From Gongronella butleri (Eukaryota > Mucoromycota > Mucoromycetes > Mucorales > Cunninghamellaceae): a stretch of 64,000 bases of DNA. Of this stretch, positions 1 through 12,425 are shown piece after piece. The stretch is from positions 124,001 through 188,000 of the forward strand of contig JAIWZP010000028.1 in the NCBI GenBank assembly GCA_025201375.1, read 5' to 3'. The translations under genes were made by a program, and so were the position numbers. The notes below the pieces were generated by a model. The model worked only from the letters and a program-made list of their open reading frames with translations, was not told the origin of the DNA and made no database searches. Every line of letters begins with the position of its first letter. Positions within the stretch are counted from its first letter, which is position 1.

Positions 1-364
1 TTCAGCTAATAAGCTTTTGTGGCCTCCTTCAAAAAGGCGAAATGCATGTTTTTCGCATTTCTACATTTTCATCGCGTCTCATGATATTGCTCCAGAATAA
101 AACCGGTGCCATTCGAGTGGCACAAAGGTCTATGACCACCTGCCCTGTCCAAACAACGCCAGATTCCTTGTTAATTCTCGAGCAATTCGCACATTTCGAT
201 TTAAAATCCGGCTTTTGGAATTTTTTTCTTGCTGTGAAGCTTCTTGACGATTGAATCCGTAATGCTCAAATATTGCAAAATGACTTGATTTTATTTTAGG
301 ATGCAAAAAAAGATGACTCTATGGGGAAGGGGGCATGCAAAAAAGGGAAAAAAAGAAAAAAAAA
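1..364. other. Intergenic stretch, left edge
   Basis: No gene is supported here. The sequence is AT-rich, and the only open frames are short and have no coding character. It ends at the stop codon of URB1, which is transcribed toward it, so the last part presumably holds the URB1 3' UTR and poly(A) site. Confidence 0.6.
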
Positions 365-3300
365 TCACTGATTGAGGATGGTTTCGAGCAGTGTGATCTG
401 GTGGGTGAGCATGGCGGCGACACGGTCGGGAAGGTCAGACTCGCGAATGACGGAGAAAAGTTGCGTGAGGATGAGGCGCCACTGGATGTTTTCCTTTTCG
501 GACCGTCTTTGAGTCATGGTGAGAACTTGCTGGATCCAGACCACAAGACCGTTGTGCTGGATGAGTCTGAGCGCGATGGCGGGCAATTGGATGGCCTGCA
601 GCGTCATGGTGCGGATCAATGCGCGCGCTTGGTCGTCCGCGAGCACGCTTTGGTAAAACGATGCGACTTGGTCCCAGACGCGGTGTCGCGAATACATGCG
701 ATAGTCGTCCAAATTGTGAACTGATGCCGCAAGAAGCTCCAGAAGCCATTGTCGCTCCTGTTTGCTCGACCGCGACGACGAGTGGAAAAGCGCAGTGTAC
801 ATGGGAATGTACTAAAAAATAAAGAAAAAATGGTGTCAATCCTCACCAATTGCCCATTTTTTGAGTTCTCCCTTACGTTCATATCCAGGGCCGGGCGGAA
901 GGTGACCCACTTGGCAATGTGTGGCAGCAAAAAGTGGTTCGGCAGCAGCAAGATCGAGCAGCATTGGGCAACGCAGAGACACACGGCCGGAGGGAGTCGT
1001 GGCGGCACATCCGCTTCGGCGCGATCCACAATGGCATTCTTTAGGGCGTCGAGCAAAAAGCGCACGGGCAACAGACCCTTGAAACGCGCGACCTTTTTTT
1101 GAAATTTTTGAAAAAAAAATGAGCCATTTTTCGCGCTTTTTTTTTTTTTTTTTGGAGGAAATTTCTCTCCTTTTTAGTCTGTTGCAAACTTTACCTCCAA
1201 TTGAGCATAGAATTGGTCCATGACCTGGTAAGCGATGCTGCGGACGCGGGTGTCAAGACTGGAAAGCGACGCGATGACGAGTCCCAGACCATCGACCTCG
1301 ATGAAGCGACGGCTGTCGAGTCTACCTGCGGAAACAAGGTTGGCAAAGAGTGGTAGGAAAAAGGCTGGGTCGTAAGTGATGGCCGAAGAAGAAGCCGAAG
1401 AAGCGCTTGAGGCATTGGATGTGGAGGAAGGGACGGCCAAGAGCGTGCGGCGCATGCGTTTGCGGTCAATAGCCGCCAGCGTCTCCATGGATACCGTTGT
1501 CTCGTCAAACAGGCGGCCGGACTGCGCGTGCGACTGGCGCGCTTCGTCCGACCCAGGACCCCAAATCAACATCTTGCCCAAAATCGACTTTTCGCTGTGT
1601 TTCTCGCACGATTCGAGCATCGCCAGAATGCACCGGTCACTTTCAAGCGTTGTCGCGCTGTAGCTGATCAGCAGTCGGTCCAAAAGACCATGATTCTTGG
1701 CAAGCACCTGCGGCTGGATCGTATTCAATGTCGCCAGCAACGTCGTCAGTGCTTGGCGCGTGGCCGATTCAATCGGCACATCCTCCAATGCCTTGAATGT
1801 CGCATCCTCGCCTTCGTCCTCCTCGTCCTCCTCTTCGGTCGCTTCCAGGGCACGCAGATCCACAGGCTTGCATAGCGATGCATATTGATCGTGATCCAGA
1901 ATACGCCGAATGTACGTCTCAATGGGTTCCATACGGGTATACTATATCCAAAAAAAGGAAGAAATGAGTAAAAAAAAAAAATTGGGAAAAATGGGAAAAA
2001 TGGGAAAAAAAAGGAAAAATAAAAGAAGGGGTTCCATGTCATTTGTTACAAAAAAAAAAAAAAAAGACTTACATTGGCGTAGACGTGTTTCACCATGGCA
2101 TTGGTCCACCTCAGAGCGGCGGCATTGTCGAGGTGGTCGAGTAGCGTGTTGAGCACATAGTCGCGCACCAGTTCCTTGTCGACGCGGTCCCAATCGATCT
2201 TGTCGGCGAGATGGTCAATGAGACTGGTCAGGGCATCGATCACTGTGTCTTGAGGAAGGAATGTCGCGCCATTGAGCTTGTTGAGCACATGCTGCAGCGC
2301 CCAGTGCAACAAATCGTCGGCTTTGGTCAACGGCAGGCCCGACGCGACGCGCACAACATCGATCCACGGCGCAGAAACGTCCACATCCGCGTACGATTGG
2401 ACAATGCCGCCCACATCCACGTTTTTCGCAAGACAAACGTCGGCCAAAAGGCCCATGTCCACGGGCAAAGCGCGCCCTTGGGCCATGGCGTGCACCACAT
2501 CGGTGCAACACGCGTCCAAAAGCGATTTCTGGGCCGCACGCGCTTGTTTGTCGCCTTCGACAGGTAAACATAGCAGCGCAAGCAATTCCTCTGCGGTGCA
2601 CCGCCCCACAAGAGCATCACACGACAGCAATTCAACCACAGACGAAGGCACCGCAGAACGCGCGAGCAACGTCTTGACAACCGTCATCAAAACACGGAAA
2701 ACACGGTCATCGAGCTCCGACGGTGCCACAGAAACAACACGCGCTAAAAGCGAGTCGCCACGCGCACCGTCTGCAAACAAATCCATAAATTGTAGCACCA
2801 CTTGCAGCCACTAAAAAAAAGGAAAAAAAGGAAAAATCATAAAAAATCAGTCAGTTTGTGCATCGACACGACGAAAAACATAAAAAAAAAAAGTAAAAAC
2901 GTACATCAATAGCATTCTTGTCCAGTTGATCAGGTGCATGCAGAAGCGTGTCGATGCGTGCATCAATGTCCTTGAGCACAGGGTGGCCAAAGATGAGTTC
3001 CTTGATCGCGATCGCGTCATCGGCCGTGAGGTGGCTCTCTTTTTCATCGTTTTCTTCGTTGACGAGGCCAACGACATGCTGGAGTACACCGAGACACAGG
3101 TCCAGGGTCGCGCGCTTTGGTGTGTCGCCAAGGAAGAGCACCGTCAGCTCCTGCATACACAGATGTACCGCGCAACGCACTGAGTGGCTTGATGCGCCCG
3201 CCAACGAATCGCAGAGCACGCTCAGTGCCTCGGCAGACGATGGACCTGCGCGAACAGCATTGTGGAATAACACAGGGAACGGCACAGCAGCCAAAAGCTT

Positions 3301-3605
3301 TCGCAAATCACTAAAAAATGTGAAATAAATGAGCCACAATTCCATTTTCTTGTGATTTCACGAACTTATCGTCATCGCCAAGTGTCTGCTCATACGCAAA
3401 GAGACTGCCGGCGGCTGGGAACCGCCGCGAAATGTAGGCGACCAAAGGGTCGTAGGCAGAAAATCCGAGAGAAGCGCATTTGCTGGCCAGCGTGGCCCAT
3501 TGGCCCATTGTGGCGGTCGCAGGCGTCTTCTGGAGTTGATCATGCCACTGCTGCTGCGCCTGGCTGCCATTGGGATCGACTAAAATAGAAAAAAAGTGAG
3601 TTGGT

Positions 3606-3639
<34 letters not shown>

Positions 3640-6600
3640 AGCATTTACCGGCAAGCAATGGCGCGATAGCCGTGTCGTCGATGATGTCCATGGGCGTGTC
3701 GTCGTCTGGGTGAATCACACCGATACATTGACCGACCTGGGCGAGTAATTGCGGAATGTCGAAGCACGGGGCTTGTGCAACATCTGTTTCAGGCTGTACC
3801 TTGAGCACTGCTTGCAATTGAGCAAAGATGGCGTGGATATAATGAGGCACCTTTTGCTTGGCGTGCAGCAACAGCAAAAGCTGGCACAAATAGTCGACAA
3901 TGACGGCCTGATTTGCTTGCAAATACGGCAATTGCTCCAAAAGCACAAACAACAGCGGGCTCACGGGGTAGCTAGGCTCGTTGTTGCTGCTCGCGTCTTC
4001 GGCGTGCCACAGCAAGGGCCGCACCAAGGCGTTCTCATCAAGTGGAGCCGATGCCGCACAAAAAACTTCGACAGCACGCTCAATGTACCGGTATTCGCCC
4101 TTGCCAAAGCGTAAAAAGCACGCGTCAAGGAACCGCAGCAACGCTTCTTGGCCCTCGACCGCCGTCAATGCACTTGGCAGCGCCTGCAGCCACAGCAATG
4201 CCTCCTCGGGATCATGTCGGAACATGTGCGAGTCCGCAAGCGTCTTGGCCACAAGTTGCCCGGTCAATTCACGGATCAATTGGTGCGGCGTCCGCAGGTA
4301 CAGCGTGATCAGCGTCGTGATATGCGACACGGATTTGCCAGCTAAAGAAAAAAAAAAAGAGGAATGGGTCAATTGATTGTTAAAAAAGGGACAATTGGCC
4401 ATTTTTTTTCACTTTTTCACTCATGTTGCCATTTTTTTTTTGTTTTGTCTCTCTTCCATCCCCTTCGTCTCTGTATACCCCTCCTTTGTTTGCTCCATTT
4501 CCCTCCAATTTTTACATGTTTTGCTGCTCCACTGGAAATCGGGCAGATGGAAGAGGAAGCGTAGCAGGTGAACGAGGACGCTGGGGCTCAAGTCGAGCAA
4601 ATTGGACGGAATGAGATTGCTCGGGTCGATGGCGCTTTCCATAAACGCGATGGGCACGTGCGTCTGATAATAATCAAGCAAACGAACAATGGCGATCTTT
4701 AAAAGGCGGCGTTGTGTGGCGATCTCAGTATCGTCTTTTGCGTCCGGTGGCCCATTGAAGAGCGCCGCGTGCTGCAGCGTGAGCACGGGGATTTCGGGGA
4801 GCGCGCGTCGGAATTGTTCACGTAGTGTATCCAAAGCACGCTGCCACGCCTGCGATGGCCGTTCCTTGGCTTCGTCTTCATCGTCTTCATCGTCAATGTC
4901 CATCTTCATGACATTGGCCGCCGCATCGACCTCGACTCCGCGCAGCGTGGTAATGACCTGATGCATTTGGCGCGTCATCGCGTCGAATTTTTGAAAAGAC
5001 GCGGCCAGCAAATGGCAAGCCATATAGCGGACGAGTGGATGCGCGTGCTGGAGCGCCTTGACGCTCGTGGCGCGTGCAAAGGGTCGTGGCAAGATGTGCG
5101 CAAGGAGCAAGTCGGCCGATGGAGGCATAGTCGGGTAAGCCTGCGTGTCGCGGAAATAAAACGACGCTGCCGGCTGCTGCACCACCTTTTGCATGAACGC
5201 CATGTTGCCCAGCCACTTGGTCGACAGGCGCGGCTCGTACGTCAAAGGCACATGCTGCCAATACCCGGCAATCAGCTCCGGGCACACGCGCAAAATACCA
5301 AGAAGCAGTGCTTGCTGCCGCATGTCGTCCGATGGCTGAAGAGAGAGAATGAATTTCGCAAGACACGAATTCGACGCACTCGCGTGGCCCTTGGTCTTAT
5401 CCGTCTCGGCGGGATACCACCCGGGGCTGCGGAAACACACACCAACATCAGGCACAGTGCAAATCGACAACAAAAATTCGTGAACAAGCTCCGCAACAAC
5501 ACCCGTCTCCGTCGCGGAAATCGCCTCTTCGTCGCGCCGATCGTATAAATCTGCAAGCTACTCGGAAACAAAAATAAACGCGTCGCGTCGCGTCAGGATT
5601 CCTGAAACAGCCGTAATTTGCCTTTTTCTTCCACTTTACCTTGCTCAAATTGCTCGGCGTAAACACAGCAAGCTTGACATGGCGTGGGACGTGGTGGTCC
5701 AGGATCAATTTGTCTTTGAACACTTGCAGGATCTCTTGCACAAACTACAAAAGACGCGTCAAGTCGTGTGCTTGCGAGAAAAATGGCACATGAACTTACC
5801 AAGTAGGGGTCTTCATCCAGGTGATTAAACACGAATTGGACGACATTCTTCGTACCAATCAGCTGCTTCTTCACATACGTGTCGCCATGGCTAAAAAAGG
5901 CGAGCACAAAGCGGACGTACATGGTGCGCAGATCTTTTTTTTTTTTGAAATAAAAAAAATGAGCGTGCATTTCATGTCATTGCCCTCCATTGACTTACCA
6001 TAGAGATACTGATGCGGATTCTTGCCCTTGCGTGCCTGTCGGTATCGCGCGGCGCGGCTAAAGCCCTGTCAATATCATAAAAAAAAGAGACAAATTAGCT
6101 AATTTTGCGCAATCCGTTGCCTCTTTTCTTACCTCGGCCTGGAAATTAAAGAGCTGGAACAGCTCCGAGGCAATCGTCGCGTTAAAAGACGCAAGCGCAA
6201 TAAGTACACGGAAGCACGACATGCATTGCGGCACGCGCGACGATGCAATCCCGCGATAAATCGACTTTAGGTGGCGCGAAAGCAAGCTCTGCGCGAGATC
6301 AGACCCAAACGCGCGCAGAATCGGCGTCTCGCACAGCCGCAGCACCAGACTCATCACGTCCGGCACAATGCACTCAAGATCCTGAATGTTTGTCTATAAA
6401 AAAAGGGGGGGTGTTCAAAAAGACATGAGCAAACGGGGTGAAAACCAAAAAAAAAAAAAAAAAAAAAAAAAGTTGCCAATTCGACGCGCATCGAGGGCAC
6501 CTACACTGCTCTGATAGTCCCACAGGCCAACCAGTGACGACGGATCCGCAAGCGACTGCACATATTCCACCAAAGGCCGCGTATACTTTTCCATGGGATC

Positions 6601-6831
6601 TACCACCAGCGCCACACAGTGCTGCAGCTGCGCGCGCACCACCTTGAGATCTAGCGCCATGAAGAATAAAGGCGGTGTCAAAAACCTCACCGTGTGGACC
6701 CTGACAAAAACGTTGTATTTACCCTTGACAAGCACTGACAGCTCCTTCACCTTGAACGCTTGGCTGACATCGCTCACACTGGTATAAAAAGTCGACGTCG
6801 TGTCCCCCTTGGACGCTTCCGGTTGTACCAT
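365..6831 (-). CDS. URB1: Urb1/Npa1, nucleolar pre-60S ribosome assembly factor
   Basis: Urb1 is a very large helical-repeat protein of the earliest nucleolar pre-60S particles, needed for 25S/5.8S rRNA processing. I model 14 exons read right to left: 6831-6723, 6650-6505, 6393-6133, 6065-5999, 5933-5800, 5744-5640, 5557-4516, 4341-3649, 3579-3366, 3310-2905, 2810-2073, 1941-1195, 1092-877, 811-365. They sum to 5325 nt, or 1774 residues, close to the size of yeast Urb1. Phases agree at every junction. The C-terminal third is the diagnostic part: it has the conserved 'RRFIEVDGLGLVIASLSS' stretch, then 'VPPRLPP', then 'RPALDMN' spliced to 'YIPMYTALFHSS'. The ATG at 6831 is chosen because upstream sequence is poly-T rich and non-coding. 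The intron after 3366 needs an unusual GTTCGT donor. Family identity is firm; the exon 1/2 and exon 5 borders are the least certain. Confidence 0.9.
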
Positions 6832-9800
6832 GGTGAAAAAAAAAAGAGCGAAACGTGAGCAAAAGCGGGAAAAAGAGGTGCAAAAGAAAAAAAAAAGAGC
6901 CAGCTTGCCAAATATGGATTCCATGCAGTGGCTTTTTTTGCGGGGAACCCTTTTTGCATGAATACAGCGCCTCATTCGAGCCTCTCTCTGTCCAAATTTG
7001 CCATCTTTCCCCTTTCCAACACACTAAAGCCATAGAACCTCGAGGATTAAAAAAAAAAGACATTGGATCTTTACTACGCGTGCCACGAAAGTAAGACGCA
7101 ATCGGCGCCGCAGAACATGCGCAACGCACGAACTCAAAACTCCGCTTTGCGCGCATCTACAACTGCTGCGCGCCATTTCCTTGTTTTTTTTGGGGGCGGG
7201 GCGCAAGGGGGACTCGATTCACCACGTCACGGCAGCCACCCATTGCTTCGTCGACTCGGTTTCACCCAATGTTGCATAAAAATCGCGGTGGGAGTGAGAG
7301 AAAAAAAGATCAAAATGATCATGCAACCGTCGACCCCAAAAATTGGGAAAAATCAAAATATGAAAACGACACGTCAATTCATGCCATTCTCACAAACAGG
7401 GTGGAATACTGCCCCCAAAAGCGTCGAAAATGGAAAAACGGAGGAAATTGGATCATTGGAACTTATGCTACGGGCGTTCTTCGTCTTTTGTTGAAATACA
7501 CGTAGCGCAACGAGAACACGCCTTCCTTCCTTGCTATAGCATGATCGGGAGAGCCTCCACGCAACGCGCATAAAAATGTCACTGGCAAGGAAGCGTGAAA
7601 CGCGTCCATGGCACGCGACATCGCGATTCGCATATTGTGCCACCTCATAAAAGCACACCTTATGGTGCACTGAGAAAGTAATCCTTTGAGATCACTGGCT
7701 CATGAAATAGCATACGGTTCGCGTCCTTTCGTGTATGCAAAAAAACAAGGTCGGCGCTGGAGTGGGGTTTGCTCAAATGTGCATTGTAGCCAAATCAGCA
7801 CGGCATTCGCGTTTATTTCGAAATCTGGCTTAACAACCTGCCATTTTAATGTTATTTTTGCAAGCTTTGCTACGGAATCTACACCTTTGTCGCAAAGATT
7901 GGTGGCAGCAAATTGAACAATTTTCCGCTTCCGGAATGCCCGCCTTGCCAAATTTGCGCAATTCTTAAATTTGCAATTGCTTGACAACCATCCGGCCTAT
8001 TGCCATGGCCAAGACCTTATTTAAAAAAGGAACGGATTTTGTGTACAATTAAGTCATTGATTTGTACAAAAAAAAAAGCAATCACCTGATGTGGAAGAAA
8101 TAGACATTTTACTACGAACTCGTCGAGTTTGCAACAGAATGGATTTGGACACAAGTGCTTTCATAGTACCATTTTCGTCCTTGTCTGAGCTGCCATGAAG
8201 CTGTAATACGTGGTTGTAAAAACCAGTAACCTCAAATGTTTTTGGCAATGGGCTTGTAAGCTTTTGATATTCGATTTTTCAATCACACGTTCTTTTAATG
8301 GTGGCTTTGAGGTTCCAAGTTTGGATCAACGCTTTCAATGTTCATGACTAGCATCTGGTCTAAATTTGATGGTGATCGAATGACCTATGATGACAAAAAT
8401 CACAATTTGGTGGTGACTTCAGCATTTTGACTCAGTTATTTGCTCAACACTGCCTGATCTTTGGGCAAAGAACATCGCATATTATTTAAATCTGTGTTTT
8501 ACACGTGCGGTGCATAAAAACTAGGAAGAGATATTGTCACTGTCTAAAAAATTGACTATTGGCGCGTTTTTATCATTTTTAACTTTATTTTTATTAAATT
8601 TTTTGCTGCAAGTGAATTTAACGTATTCATTCTACGCGTCCGGCGTTTCTCGTTCAAATGAGCCTACTCTTGAGGTTCTGCGACCACTGGATGGCGCACC
8701 ACGGCAATTTTCAAAATTCACCCATTTTCCAAGGGGTGCAGTCGAAGATTTGAAAATGAAACATTTAGGTCCCTAGATCGCCACACCATTCAATCACATG
8801 GTGAACACGCCGCAATAACTCATAAAAAGACAATAAAAAATAGAGGCCCATCAACTGGCAGCCGCGTAAAACGTGAAAAGCAGCGATTTTTCACGTCAAA
8901 GTAAGCTCGACGAAATATAACTGGATCTCCAAGAAACGCGCACCATCAGAAAGAGCATGACTCGCTGCGTGCGTGAGTATCAGTGATCACAGAAAAAGAG
9001 CAATTTTTGGCATCATTGCCACACTGTCAAAGCGATATATAATTTTCGACGCGTGAAAACCGCGTCAAGCGTCGAGTTGGATGCGCCTGTTTCAATAAGA
9101 TCCAATCATCTGGAGCGCCACATGATAGTGGACGCGTCGGCGCATGTCTATAAACGCGTTGTCCTCGTGCAATTCGTGGTTGAAATAAATGCGAAAACAT
9201 GCCATTGCTCGAGACCCAGCAGATGGATTGGCCTCTTTTTTGGCATTTTCCGTTGTTTGGCCATTTGCTCCATCTGGCGTGCCAGTTTGGTGCAATTCTG
9301 AGGACCCATGTTTTCAATTTTCGATTTGGAGCTCGCCACCGCCAAAATTTGATTTTGCGTGTAATGCGCCCCAAAGATTGGGGGCAGCTCGAGTCGAGAT
9401 CGCTTCGGCTTTTTATGCCTATTTTATCTCTTTGGGCCGCATTTTGAGAGGCTGTAAAGTCTGCTTGGCCGCTCGCAAGTAATTTTTGAATTTACCGCGT
9501 GATCGGTGTTTTTATTTTAAAATTTGATTCTTTTAATGCCATGCTCCGCACATGGGGGAAGTGTACAAGCTAGATTAACTCAATATATGAATCTTAAAAG
9601 CGCGTCGCGTTGACATATTCTGTTGCTACGGCTAAAATAACGTAAAAAAAATCATTGCATAATGTAACGCGCTGAGATCGCAATAGAATCATCTGAAAAG
9701 GCAAGCGAGTTTGGGTCTTCGTGATGAACACTGAGAGCTAAGATGACTCTGGTATCACCGAGCAAAACGACAAAACACGGGGGTTTGAACAAAAGCACGT

Positions 9801-10290
9801 GTATGATCCTTCGTTTTTTTCATCGATAATGACGCAACAGACAAAAATGAATTCATCAACGAGTCAGGTGGAGCACGATAAATTGAAAAATAAATAACAA
9901 GCCATTGAGATGTCGTGTGAGATTGCGCTGGGCAAGAGCCTAGCCATTTAAAGTTTGCATGAGTGCGCGAATGCACGGGCGACGCGTGGGTGGTGCGTGC
10001 AAGATTGGTCGATTGTGAAAAGGGAGCAAGCACGGGCGCTGTAAGCAAAGTAGGTCGCGTGGAAAGAACTGATAAAAGAGAACGCCTGGGGTCACTGGCT
10101 GCATGAGCGCTCTTTTAATTCGAGAGCGCCCTGTTTGCATGATAAAAACCTGTGTGGGCGTCGCTTTAAACCCAAGTTGCGCCTTTTTTCCTTGCCTCCC
10201 TTTTTTTTTTTTTTTTTTTATCACTTTTTATCCTTGTTTTCTTTACTTCTCTTTCACATTTTTACTTTTGAAGCAGTCTTTTGGCTATGT
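6832..10290. other. Repeat-rich intergenic region
   Basis: About 3.5 kb without a supportable intact gene. The part near 6832 must hold the URB1 promoter. Positions about 8870-9375 carry a minus-oriented copy of dispersed repeat family A. Positions about 9740-10100 resemble 13810-14100 and appear to be the outer end of the decayed duplicate described below. The remainder is AT-rich with poly-A/T runs and short frames that look like chance. Confidence 0.6.
8870..9375 (-). repeat. Dispersed repeat family A, copy 1
   Basis: Read on the minus strand, this segment aligns by eye with 48180-48600 and 62330-62760. Shared landmarks in the same order are a CCAAAATTGAAAA-like block, a 'GGTCC.CAGAATTC' block, a 'GCGCCGACGCGTCCA' block, and a final block with 'GATCAC'. 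Identity is partial, as in an old repeat. I see no transposase or reverse transcriptase frame in it, so it may be a non-autonomous element. Confidence 0.55.
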
Positions 10291-11517
10291 TTGGCACATA
10301 TCGACGCGGTCAATGCTGTCCGCACTGGCGGGTACGAGTGTCGTTGGCGACGCGTCTTGGCAAGCGCGCACGTTCACCTACCTTGGGCCCCCCGTGGATA
10401 TCGCGCGTCCGGTTCAATCGTCAAGCGCCGTCCAATCCCGAAAGCGCGTCATGTGACCAGCCACTTTCAATGGTAAAACGCAAATTGATCCCATCCCCTA
10501 CAAGCGCCAATAATTAAGACGCATTCTTCTTAGGTGCTGCACGCGACTCTAGCACTATCACGTCCAATGACACGTCAAAGCGCGCCAAGACGCTCAAAGC
10601 ACAAGCTCAGGGTCCAAAACATCGATATTATTGGAGCGCGACACCAACAAGACCGCTTTTTGGCACGGAATGGGGCCAATGTTGACACCGACTGCTTGCA
10701 CGCACACCCGCAATCACGATGCAGCTCCTGATGGCCGAGTCCCAAGGCCAGAAATGCGAATTGGGTGCAGTCGCGGCTCGGACACACGCTATCCGTGGGG
10801 TTCTATCCAATTTGATTCCCACGGAGAGCTAGCCGCGCACGGCCGCGCTCTTGCGCACGTGTTGTCCAATGGCGCCAGCGCGACGCGTTCTAAAGCGCCA
10901 CCAAAAGGACGCGACTTTGAGACTCGCGTCCCCCCAGAAAGCCAAGAGTGTCAAGCACGGCACAGCTCTCCTCAAGCCATTCCAAAGTCTGAAAATGATT
11001 GCCAAGATTGTTTGGGCACCCTTGACGTCGAGGGGCGCTCGCACGCCCATGTTGCAGCTGCACCTGCTGCAAAGTGCTGCAGCAGGAGCAAAAGAAGAAA
11101 CCTAAGCGACGCGAGCTCAGCGGCAGCATTTCCATTGGCAAAATGAATCTGCAAGCGCTGTCTGTGATCAGCAATGGCGCCATGGCCTTCGTCTATAAGG
11201 TTCAAGGCGTGCGCAGCAAGGCGACATGCGCAATCAAAGTTGTCCAAGGAGATTGGCGTGCTTGCACACCTGATGCGCATCAAGGCCAAGCAGATGCCAC
11301 GACTCATGGCTCACAAGCGACAAAAACTCGCGCGACCAAGTCTTTATGGTATGCCTGAAATGAAGAGAATGATCAGAAACACCAGAAAACGAGTCAAAAT
11401 ATTGATTTTTTTATTTGATCATAGGTCGTGGAGAAAGGTGACTGCACACTATTGGCGGCCATCTTTATTGCGCTAGGGACCCTTCTACATGAGCTGGTTC
11501 CGTGAGCAATGGTGTCA

Positions 11518-11520
<3 letters not shown>
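10290..11520 (+). pseudogene. Decayed copy of the 15.4-kb protein kinase gene
   Basis: Three blocks align with the intact kinase at 15410-16900. The 10340-10455 block matches the N-terminal low-complexity region. The 11070-11270 block matches the N-lobe, with 'KRRELSGSISIGKMNLQAL' and a retained lysine in 'CAIKVV'. The 11430-11520 block matches exon 2 ('EKGDCTLL'). The intron after exon 1 survives with its 'TTTATGGTATGC' donor context, so this is a DNA-level duplication and not a retrocopy. The frame is broken after the N-lobe, and the catalytic loop and DFG region are missing. About 500 bp between the first two blocks (10540-11050) have no counterpart in the intact gene and look like an insertion. 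Confidence 0.75.

Positions 11521-11552
<32 letters not shown>
11521..11552. repeat. 32-nt A homopolymer
   Basis: An uninterrupted run of A directly follows the 'CAGGT' donor of the decayed kinase exon 2. It lies where the intact gene has intron 2. It is oriented opposite to the T tracts usual in introns of this window, in keeping with loss of function or rearrangement. Confidence 0.9.
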
Positions 11553-11556
<4 letters not shown>

Positions 11557-11589
11557 AGAATGGCAAATGTGCTGACGTCGCATCACCCT

Positions 11590-11795
11590 ATTTTTAGATT
11601 ATGCGCGCCCGTGCGTCCCAAGACCCGGCGAGCACATGCCATGCCCCTGCCGCGAATGCCGCTCGCTTGTCGCCATCGAATTCCAACCGGTGGAGCAAGA
11701 GGTGTACCTCGGGTTGCCGCAATACCTCACCCGCGCCCAAATCCACCGCTTACTCTTCTTGAGCGACGAGCTTGCGCACAATAAAAAATTGCCTT
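11590..11795 (+). pseudogene. Fragment of F-box gene (plus-strand piece)
   Basis: The plus strand reads 'CRECRSLVAIEFQPVEQ', then 'LGLPQYLTRAQIHRLLFL'. This is plainly related to 'CRECRSIVSGRYPPVEQ' and 'LGLPGLMTKAQVRRNLFL' in the intact F-box gene at 14442-15225. Only the middle of the protein remains, with no F-box and no start. In the intact locus the F-box gene lies head-to-head with the kinase. Here the fragment is on the same strand, downstream of the kinase relic, so the duplicate was rearranged. Confidence 0.75.
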
Positions 11796-12129
11796 TTTAA
11801 AAACTTATACTTTTGTTTCTTCCTTGCTCCTTTTTAAGCGTGGTCGATCTGGCTTTTGCGCCACCTGTTGAGCGTGGGTGCGTGTTTTGGATCGCTATAA
11901 TCGACTCGTTTCTAGTCGTGCTCACATTGAATGGCGACGAGCGATGACGAGTGCAAAAAAAAAAAAGTGAGTAAATGATAAAAAAAAGTAGAAAAAGTGC
12001 GGCAACATTGAATCATATGGCAGGCGTGCCTGGCCTAGAAGAAGCGGGGTCGTCTGGAGCTGGACGGCCGTACGGCAGGCAAGGAAAAATGGATGTAGTT
12101 TGTTTGAAAAATCGTTTTTATTGTGTACA

Positions 12130-12425
12130 TCAAGGGAGAGAAACTAGCAAGCCTTTTTCAAGGTGCTGCTTGCAATTTGCCTTGAATTTCGTCCCTTTTG
12201 GCGTGCCTTGGCCGTTGCCTGCCTGTCGTGAACACGTGTCTTAGAGGAATTGACGAGAAAAGAGATGAGGAAAGATTCAATCTTGGGAAAACAACGGCTA
12301 CTCACACCTTGTCGACAATGTTTATCCATGGATACATGGACAAGAATAGCTGCATAGACACCATGCGCGTTCAGAACCACAGGTAGTGCATCCGTCTAAA
12401 GAATTTGCTCGTCGTTTGTTGAAGA
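12130..12425 (-). pseudogene. 3' end of a decayed F-box gene
   Basis: This segment aligns with 14390-14710, which covers the last exon, the intron and the end of exon 1 of the intact F-box gene. Shared landmarks are 'CTGCCTGTCGTG' followed by 'AGAGGAATTGA' at the 3' splice site and 'GAA.TTGCTCGTCGTT' in exon 1. The orientation is minus, as in the intact gene. Substitutions and small gaps have destroyed the frame. With the plus-strand piece at 11590 it suggests that one F-box copy was split, or that two copies were present. Confidence 0.65.

Noticed and set aside
7063..7494. 143-codon plus-strand frame upstream of URB1
   Set aside because: Biased composition, several low-complexity stretches, and no conserved motif; it lies in the URB1 promoter region.
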